A stretch of DNA of 64,000 nt from Botryosphaeria dothidea (lineage: Eukaryota > Ascomycota > Dothideomycetes > Botryosphaeriales > Botryosphaeriaceae), in the NCBI GenBank assembly GCA_011503125.2, contig WWBZ02000022.1:1674001-1738000 (forward strand). Direction: 5' to 3'. Shown in pieces: positions 55,983-64,000 of the stretch (position 1 is the first letter of the stretch; the number at the start of each line of letters is the position of its first letter). Position numbers and translations under genes: made by a program. The notes under the pieces were generated by a model, which made no database searches, was not told the DNA's origin, and saw nothing but the letters and a program-made list of their open reading frames with translations.

Positions 55983-58033
55983 ATGGGTTTCGTAAGTCCT
56001 TCAGCTCCAAGGTCCTCTGCGACCGGTCACTTACATTTCTTCCATCTAGTACACGATCGAGCTCGGCGACAAGTATCGCGAGCGTTTCGCCCCGTCGCTG
56101 GTCCTTTCTTGTAAGCCCTCACAATGGTTAATCGCGCGATACTCTGCGCTTACTATGTAGGCACTATCGCTTGCATCGCCGGTTTTCTCTTTGGCTATGA
56201 CTCTGGCATGTAAGTAACATTTCTGGAATATCTGACTGCGTGCTCAATTTACTGACCTGACTTGCAGCGTTGGTAACGTCTTTCGCCGCCACCACACCTC
56301 TGTCGCAGACTAATCCTCGCAGGCGGCGTCTTGACCTTGACGTCTTTCCAAGATCATTTTAACTTCACCAAGTCCGAGCAGACTCGCATCTCATCGCTCT
56401 GCGTCTCGCTTCAGCAGCTTGGTGCTTTTGTCGCCTGCCCGTTGAGCATCCCTATCTCGCGCAAGTTCGGCCGCAAGATGGCCATTCTCGCTGGCTCTGT
56501 CGTGTTCTGCATTGGCGCTATGATGCAGACGATCCCTTCGCATAGCTTGGATTGCTTCTATGTTGGCCGTGTCATTGCTGGACTCGGACTTGGTACCATG
56601 ACTGTTGTTGTCCCGCAGTACAATGCCGAGATGTCCCCCAAGGAGATTCGCGGTCGACTTGGAAGCTTCTTCCAGATGGCATACACCCTCGGTAAGTTGC
56701 TCTCCGTAGAATATCTACAAACCAGACCACGACTAACGTCCTCCAAGGCATCTTCACCTCTTACTGGGTTGACTACGGTGTCAAAGTCTCCATGCCCGAC
56801 AACGATCCGCAGTGGCAGATCCCGGTTGGCCTCCAGATCTTGTTCTCTGGTCTCCTTGCTCTTGGCATGCTCACCGTGAAAGAGAGCGCCCGCTGGCTTG
56901 CCCTCCAGGATCGCACCGATGAAGCTTTGGCTGTTCTGCAGTGGGTTCGTTGCTCAACCGGCCCGGAGGTCACCCGCGAGATGGAGGAGATTCATACAGC
57001 AGTTAGAGCTGAGAGCGCTGAGAAGGAAGGTCTCACCTTCAAGGGTACGTTACCTCCACCTATCAAAATCTTTACTTGCTGATTTCACCAGAATTCTTGA
57101 ACCCCCCTGTGCTGAAGCGCATGTCGGCTGGTTTCGCCCTTTTCCTGGCTCAGCAGGCCACCGGTGCCACCGCCTTCGCGTACTATTCCCCGCAGTATTT
57201 CAAGCTGCTCACCGGTGACAACGAGACTCGTAACCTGCTCTTGAGTGGTATCTTCGGTGCCGTCAAGGTTCTTGCCTGCTTTACGTTCGTCTGTCTTATG
57301 GCCGATCGTTTCACGCGCAAGTTCAACCTGACGGTCGGAGCTCTCGCGATGGCCATCACTCAGTTCATCGCTTGTGCTGTCCTCAAGACTCATCCGGTAA
57401 AGAACAGCGTGGCTGACAACGTTCCACCTTCTGCGAAGGCGACGGTGGCAATGATGTACTTGTTCGTCATCCTCTACAACTTCTCCTGGGGTCCGCTTCC
57501 TTGGCCCTACTGCAATGAGTAAGTCGCTATGTTCCCTAGAATGTAATCAGCAAAAAATCATCGATTAACGTAGCACACAGGCTGTTCTCAAACCGTTACC
57601 GTGAGGCCGGCGTTGCTGTTGCAGTTGCGAGCCAGTGGCTCTTTAACTTCGTCTTCACCATCTCCACACCCTATATGATTGATAGTATGGACTGGTAAGT
57701 TGCACCCGTCACTCCAAACACGGGAACGAACATAATGGCAAATAAACTATTCCTGATCTACTAACACACATATCGGATATCTCTGTAATGTCACTGCTAA
57801 CACCTTTAACCAGGGGTACATTCCTCATGTGGGGTTGCTTCGACGTCGTTATCGCCCTTGCTACTCTTTTCATCGCCAAGGAGACCCGCGGCCTGTCCCT
57901 TGAGAAGTCAGCACAGCCCGAACTTTACACCGACGACAGCGGCGTCAAGCTCGATGACTCCGCTGACCGCCCCTCGGCTAGCGCATCGGGCTCTGACAAG
58001 AACCTTGGTCAGGTGGAACAGAGGGCGGTTTAG
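55983..58033 (+). CDS. MFS sugar transporter with nine exons, including 9- and 5-base microexons
   Basis: Exons: 55983-55991, 56050-56110, 56161-56209, 56268-56272, 56323-56691, 56748-57044, 57092-57518, 57581-57694 and 57814-58033; all phases agree and give 516 residues. The first exon encodes only MGF. The fourth has five bases (CGTTG) and completes the helix-1 motif GYDSGIVGGVLTLTSF; treating that stretch as one intron breaks the frame. Family motifs are SRKFGRKMAI, GRVIAGLGLGTMTVVVPQYNAEMSPKEIRG, KESARWL (in place of PESPRW), QQATGATAFAYYSPQYF, WGPLPWPYCNELFSNRYREAG and KETRGLSLE. Twelve plasma-membrane helices. Sugar porter family; substrate unknown. Divergent from the arylsulfatase. Confidence 0.9.
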
Positions 58034-59523
58034 GACATCGCTGGCCAATGGCCATCTCATCACACTTCCATTGGTAGTTGGACATGATTACGTTGGCATC
58101 TTGATCTCCATCTCTTGGACGCCCCGTCTTTTGAGGTTGAAGATTGGATCCCCAGTTTTACGATTCTTGACGAACACTCGGACATCGAACGGATACCTTC
58201 TCTTGAGAATCCTAGTCGATTAATGACTTTCTTCATTCATACAGGGTAGTTTCCATACGGCCGAAACAGCCTTTTGGTACCTATTGGTAGATAGGATTAT
58301 TGATGACACCCTTACAACTCTTGGTGATCTTTCTGTGTCCCGCATGAACTGCCAGTGATTTGGGCGGCAAATTAGGCTTTGAGGAGGGCAAGCTCCAGGA
58401 TTTTATGCATGACGCCAGCTGTTGCGCTACCTCTCTGCTCCCACCCGGTCATGCTCGCGCCGATGCAGGCTTGGACGCAGCCAAATATTGTCTTCGTACG
58501 CTGCTACGCCGAAGGTAGTGACGATAGACTGACAATTGTCCTCTTTTCCCTGCATTCCTGTCACTACCCGCGCGATTTTCTCCTGTTAAGGATAGGGCAA
58601 TAGGTCCTTTTTCGCACTAAAGATTCCTCTTGATGTCTCTACCCGTCAAGGTTCCATCAAGTCATTCAGCACACCCACTGCGTTGTATAATGATTCCCTC
58701 TCGACCCAATCTGGCAGACATAGTCGTGGCTGTTTGACGTTCTTCCTCTACAGATACTCTACACGTGTCGTCCTCGTCCGTGGGACGTTTCAACGGTACA
58801 AGAACGGGTCGTACAGACGCTGTCTCCCGCGTGCAGATGACAGCTGCAGCGCGCTGCTGTATTTGAGTAACGCGTGCGAGAGTGATACACGGACCGTGGA
58901 AGCAGAAAATCAGGGCACGACTGTGCCACGATACGCTGCGGTACTTTATTAACGGGAGACAATTGGTCCTCTTGCCGGTGTAAAAGTTTGTTGGTCCATA
59001 ATTGATAGCGGGTCCGGGAGGACTTCCGTGAGGAAGAGAGATGCGGAGTACAACGACGGCGAAATGCTCGTTTCTGGGGAAATTCACCTCTGACATAGCT
59101 CGGAGTACGGAGAGAGGAAAGGCTGGTCAAATGTTCGCAACCGCAGTGCCTCACGGCTGTGGGAGTAACTAGGGCGGCTTTTGTGGTTTGCCAAAAACAC
59201 TTTGATTTCTTTGCAGTTCTTCTGTTGAAGTCTACAGACAACTCAATCCGGTACGTTGTTGAGAACAGTGCCACTGAATATTCCCTCGATCATCAAGGAC
59301 GCCTGACACTTCCAAAAAGAGCAAAACTCGATCATAAACCAAAGAGAAACTCCGTAGCAGGGGTGTTAAATCCCTTGCAGCCACCCGGCGCCGACCATGC
59401 TGTTGAAAAAGGCAAACACTCGGAAGTGCTCTCAGCCAGCGAAAAGCGCACGCCCCTCCCGTTCTCCCGCTCCTCCGGATGCCAACATCCGGCACCGCAG
59501 CAAACAGAACTCAACCACTCAAC
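58034..59523. other. Intergenic region, no supported gene
   Basis: About 1.5 kb between the convergent MFS transporter and deaminase genes. Only short open frames are present, none with a recognised domain. Confidence 0.5.
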
Positions 59524-61477
59524 TCACACCTGCGCTTCCTTCCCATAAGTCTCCACGACCCACCCACAGAACTTCTCCCATTCCTGCCCAAAAACCCTCA
59601 GCGCCTCCTCCCTCTCCCCCGCCGTCATGCAACTGTACTCCAAGCTCCACTCCGCCAACTGCCTCCACCCCCTCAGATCCATCTCGCCATCCCCGACCAG
59701 CACCTGATACCAATCATGGCTCATGACGCCGGAATTCCAGCAGCCCGGATCGTCGGAGTTGATGGTGCAAGGGACGCCGTGTCCCAGTAGGATGGGGAGC
59801 GGGTGGTTCTTGATGCCGCTGGGTGTCAGGCCGAGAACTTCGTTCGAGATGGGGCAGGATTCGATGGCGATGCCGCGGTCGCGGCAGAGCTGCGTCAGGA
59901 GTGGGTGACGGGCAAGGGAGAAGGCGTGGCCGATGCGCTTGGTGGAGAGAAGGATGGCGTCGTAAAGGTTGGAGGAGGTGGTGCTGTTGAGGGTCTCGCC
60001 AGCGTGAAAGATCTGTTGTTGTTAAGGAGTTAGGTAAGTTTTGGTATTGTCGCCAAGGGCGCTGATATGAGACGGTATGGAGGGCATTGAGCTGACTTAC
60101 GAATGGGTAGTCTAGACCCAGCTTGTCACAGCGCGCACGGAAATCCAGGAGCTCTTCGATCCAGTGGAGGTGCGAGTGGCCGTCATCTTCCTGACCTGCA
60201 AACATTTTGATGAGTAACAAGCATCTTCGTCCCTTTTCTGTCCAATCAATCATGATGGACAGATCCACTACTGACCTTGCATATCGAAACCTTAAACAGT
60301 CAGCATTTGTGTCACCAGGTCCACAAGCAGAGAATTTCTTACCGCACATCAGATCTGGATATGCCTGCTTCAGGTCAATTGCATCATCCATCATCCACTT
60401 CATATTCTCCCTTTCGGCCAACCTATAGCTCCCGTAAATAAACCTCACGCCCCACCAGACCAGGCCCTCCGCCTTGATCTTCGGCTCCTCCTCTTCCAGG
60501 ACCTCCTTCAATAGGCCCACCATCTCCCTCCTCGTCAGCTGCACCTCCCCGTCGTCCCGCCAAACGAAATTGTCCCACTTCATGGGAATCCTGATCTCGG
60601 CATACCCCACCCCATCCCTCGCGCAATGCCACAGCACCCTCCTGAAATGGTTCTTCCACGCCGTGACATACCCCGTTAGGCCCCTCAACACCATGAACGA
60701 CCGCTTGAACAGCATCCAGATCCCGTCAACCGTCCTTCAGACACGTCGAAGTCTACACGTCAGTTCTCCTTTCCTTTTTTGCATTCTCATTTCGAAAACA
60801 AAAGATCCTCGGAGGGCATCAACTCACTGCATCGAGTCATACGCGCACGCCGCACTCAACACCACCTTCCCGCCCACCCACTCCTCAGCCTCCCCCGCAC
60901 CGCCCGGAAACCGCTCCAGAAACCGCGCGTACGGCATCCACGCCCCCGGCACGTACGCCGCGTCGAACACGCTCGCCCCGGCCCGCTCCGCGGCCCGCAC
61001 CTCCGCCGCCGGCAAGACCTGGAAGGTCGGCAGCGCCGCGACGAGCGCGCCCGCGCTCGTCAGCGGCGCGTCGGCGCGCACGCAGAGGTTCGGGCGGGCG
61101 CGCGCGTCGGCGAGGAGGAGCGACGGCGGCAGGATGGCGTCGAGGTGGCAGTGCAGCAGCGCGCCCTTGGGGGCGCGCGCGGCGACGGCGAAGAGCGGCG
61201 ACGCGGCGATCGGGTGCGGGATGCCGTGCAGGAACTTGTGGCCGGGCGGGAGCAGCGGCGCGGCGTCGCCGGAGGCGGCGGGGGAGGCGGCAGTGGGGGC
61301 TTGCTGCTTGAGGGCGGCGACGATGGCGTTGGCGCGGGTTTCGAGGGGCGTGGAGGCGCTGGTGGAGAGGGCGGGGTGCTGGGCGCGGTCGGCGGCGATG
61401 AGGGCGGCGCGGGCGGCGAGGTAGGATGATTTGTCTGGGTAGCGGGTGCCTACGGGGGGAGGCGTGTAGGCGGACAT
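59524..61477 (-). CDS. Adenosine deaminase-like amidohydrolase (ADGF/CECR1 type), with a 15-base microexon
   Basis: Exons: 60828-61477, 60343-60734, 60276-60290, 60101-60195 and 59524-60012, 546 residues. The GALLHCHLDA motif has zinc ligands His109 and His111; FIYGSYR follows; exon 5 begins IFHAGET with the catalytic His387 and Glu390 region, then KRIGHAF, IESCPISNEVLG and INSDDPG, all adenosine deaminase blocks. The third exon is 15 bases (encoding FDMQ with split codons) and restores the reading from LMCG to GQEDDGHSHLHW. The N-terminus is Ala/Pro-rich with no signal peptide, unlike animal ADGFs, so a cytosolic enzyme is likely. Expected reaction: deamination of adenosine or a related nucleoside. 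Exon 1 is very GC-rich. Confidence 0.9.
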
Positions 61478-61987
61478 GGTGGGGAGGGGTGTGGTGGTGG
61501 TGTTGAGGGTATTTTTGAGGTTTAATTGGGATTATGGACGGGGCTTGTTGCTGGCGTGCGTAATCGTGGGACGATGACTACTGCACGACGGTGTCTATTT
61601 TGGTCACCGCCCTCTCTGAGCGATGATGCTTGTGTGTAAGACAATTACGTCGTTGGTGAGGATTTTGCAGGGTAGGAGTGGGGTAGCTACCTTCCAAATC
61701 GGGAGAGCTTTACTGTTGCCATGATGCCCGTGATGAGTGAGAGAAGCTCGATGCTGAGGTTATGAACATAGTCATAAACACGGGTGGGTATTTGATTCAG
61801 TCATCCTGATACAGATGTTAATGAAACTCATATCTGGTGATTGCTACGTATCTCATCATGGTCGAAGAAAACTTCGCATACACAATTCCCGCTCCCGTTG
61901 ACTTCATAGCCGAATGAAGGCGGCTTGCAAAGGAATGTGGTGAAAAAAATTCTAGATACCTCCCTGTCCAAGTCTTCTGGCTTTCCG
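61478..61987. other. Intergenic region, no gene seen
   Basis: About 510 bases: the promoter of the deaminase gene and the 3' side of the DUF7580 gene. Confidence 0.5.
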
Positions 61988-63830
61988 TCATGCCCCAAGC
62001 CCCTCAAAATGCCGTAGTTCCTTCTCCAGCGGCGCCACCACCCCATCGTACACAGCCTGCCGGAACAGTGCGTCTCTCGGGTCAACGCGCAATGTGTCGA
62101 AGGTGCAGCGCACGCAGCGCCTCACAGCATCCGAATATCCTGGGCCGGACTCGTCGCGCACTTCGTCCAGCAGCTGCCCCGCAATCGTGAAGTCAGAGGG
62201 CTCGGTAGGGTCGCTGCTATCGTTCGGTGCATCACTGCTGCTGGCAGATTGTGTAGCAAGACGCTTGCGCAGCTCGGCAAAAGGCTTTCCCAGAGACAGT
62301 TCAAGAAGAAGAATTCCAAGCGCGAAGACGGAGCGGTTAAGGATGCCTTGCCATTGGGACGCATTGCCATTTGAGCCAGCAGCGGCCGTAGTAGCCTCAC
62401 GGATGGACTGTCTTGTGACAAATGGCTCTTTGAGCACTTCGTGATCTGCGCTCTCAACTTTGAGAAAAGAGATATCTTCGTTGTTCCATGCCTCTTCGAG
62501 CCAGGGTGTATGGTGCAGTTGCAATATGCCCGACGATAGGAGTACTGCGAGGCGCAACCGGTGCAGCCGGGAGAAGCGGCGGTTTCCGATGGTTCCAGAA
62601 ATTAGAATGCTACGGAGTGATAGCAACGTAGGCTTCTTGGCTTCCGACAGGAAGGCCAGGCTCTCTGGTCGATAGAGCCCAAGTTTCCGCTGGTTGCAAT
62701 TGTCCTCGAAGAAACCCATGCAGCGGTCGATCCGGACTGGATTGTTCTGGCAGGTGTTCTCGCAGATGTTCTCGCAGAGATCCGTGATATGAGCAGGCCC
62801 CGCAGTGATCGACATGCTTGCCGTTGCCGGGTCACTGTTTGGTGGCTGAGTTTGAATTGATGTCTGGAAGCGAACACTCTTTCTTTTCACCGCGTTCTTA
62901 TCTTCAGATTGGGCCATATGCTGGTCTGCGATTGGCACGTGCTCTAGCGGACGTATGTCGATTACCTCCACCGACCATGGCGCGTCTTCAATTAGGGGAA
63001 ATTCCGAACTGTAAGACAATAAGACTCGGAGTGATGGACCAACGGGCGATGAGTTCCCGGTTCCAGAGTCTCTCCTCAAACACTTTGATATGTGCTCCAG
63101 ACGCAGATTGACTCTGTGAGCTGCCTGACACTTACAACCGAATCCCAAGCACAGGAGATCATAGACTGAAGCAGCATATTTCTGGATTATGACCAAATCC
63201 GGCAGCTGGCTTGCCGCGTGGATTCTGTGGGGCTCGAGCGCCAGGGCCTGTTTGGTCATGGTCTGGAGCGTCCTGTTATGTTGCCGAATTTGACCCACGA
63301 GACCATCGTAGTCCTGCTTCTTGAGGCTGAACTTTAGCCGGTAGTACTCTTTCCTGAACTTCGTTGTAGCATTGAATTGAACCTAGTGTCAGGCATTAGC
63401 TTGCCATCCGTATAGCTGAGCATGAACCGGGGAGAGGAACCTTCCCATCGGGATCCAGTTTCACAGGCTCTTTGATATTCTCAATTGTCTTCTGCATGTC
63501 ACCCATTGTATCGAGGTAGCAGCCATACCCTCCGGATAAGCGTCGCTTCAGTCTCGTCTCGAGCTCTGAATTCTTCCAGGCTGGACCGCCAGGATCCTTT
63601 AGCAGCGCTTCCCTTTCCTCATTGCTGTCGACAAGGCCGTTGAGCAATATCTCGCAGGTATTCAAGTATATCACTTTTTTGTTTTCGAGAGCTCGGAGTA
63701 CACTCTGCAATGGAACTCTGTACTTGAGGTATCGCTCAACTGTAGAGACTCCCTCGGCGTAGAACTTTATCGCTTCCACGAGAACTGCTAAGACAGCAAG
63801 GACCAGCCCTGCCACTTCTACGCCAGACAT
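61988..63830 (-). CDS. DUF7580-type fungal protein with N-terminal helical domain
   Basis: Two exons: 63441-63830 and 61988-63382 (58-base intron, donor GTTCCT, phase 0), 594 residues. The N-terminus MSGVEVAGLVLAVLAVLVEAIKFYAEG, then a helical region of about 200 residues, resembles the start of many fungal NLR-like and prion-domain-associated proteins. The C-terminal half fits DUF7580: LGLYRPESLAFLSEA, SRLHRLRLAVLLSSGILQLHHTPWLEEAW, ISFLKV, VFALGILLLELSLGKPFAEL and VRRCVRCTFD. That part is organised like a kinase C-lobe without catalytic residues. A Cys-repeat insert (CENICENTCQNNP) lies between. Function unknown; family members occur in accessory fungal gene sets. The donor is weak, so RNA support is desirable. 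Confidence 0.8.
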
Positions 63831-64000
63831 GTTGCTTCGCGAAGGGAGGGCAAATTTCTCAGGCGTGGATAGGTATCAAGGCTGCAGTCAGGTCTGTGAG
63901 GGCGATTGGACCTCTCCGTGGGCACGACAGTGCTGGGATAAAGTGGCTCGGCAAGGTTGAGAGCCAGTTTCCTCGACAAGGTGAGAAGCGGGGGGCGTAA
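63831..64000. promoter_or_regulatory. Upstream region of the DUF7580 gene
   Basis: The last 170 bases of the window lie upstream of its ATG. No specific element recognised. Confidence 0.4.

Noticed and set aside
56210..56322. Reading this interval as a single intron in the MFS transporter
   Set aside because: It shifts the frame after helix 1 and destroys the GGVLTLTSF segment; two introns with a 5-base exon keep it.

Overview
The window is nuclear DNA from a filamentous ascomycete (Pezizomycotina). The support is gene structure (many introns of about 47-80 bases, GT-AG, with CTRAC/CTAAC branch points), fungus-restricted families (HET, DUF3669, Egh16, DUF7580, Clr5-ankyrin) and a retroelement carrying the C-to-T footprint of repeat-induced point mutation (RIP). 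Secreted Cys-rich proteins, an Egh16/MAS-type protein, a hevein-type chitin-binding protein and mannitol-1-phosphate dehydrogenase suggest a plant-associated fungus; a Dothideomycete is plausible but is inference. I see no tRNA, rRNA or CRISPR.

Layout. 0-9 kb: a proline-rich tubby-like protein, a small 8-Cys secreted protein, a sugar transporter and a second (10-Cys) secreted protein. 9-14 kb: an intact HET-domain gene divergent from a DUF3669 pseudogene. 14-20 kb: a homoserine-dehydrogenase-like/SAF oxidoreductase, a small ABM monooxygenase-like gene and a secreted GMC oxidoreductase with a broken splice donor. 22-27 kb: Egh16-like protein, chitin-binding protein and a Cys-rich single-pass membrane protein. 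27-31 kb: an NCS1 permease divergent from an Asp/Glu-racemase-superfamily enzyme, a likely catabolic pair. 31-34 kb: a Clr5-ankyrin relic cut by two solo LTRs. 34-42 kb: SDR, mannitol-1-phosphate 5-dehydrogenase and a GT31-like glycosyltransferase. 43.6-50.1 kb: a nested transposon block, a RIP-damaged LINE inside a mariner element, ending 78 bases before a cytochrome P450. 53-64 kb: arylsulfatase, a nine-exon MFS transporter, an ADGF-type deaminase and a DUF7580 protein.

Apart from the NCS1/racemase pair and the HET/DUF3669 pair, neighbours look functionally unrelated. The striking content is structural: three genes that only read correctly with microexons of 5, 9 or 15 bases, a GC-AG intron, a lost splice donor, two solo LTRs with perfect target duplications, and a transposon nest whose 15-base duplication restores the transposase frame. 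Gene models are hand-spliced from frame continuity and family patterns and have not been checked against RNA.
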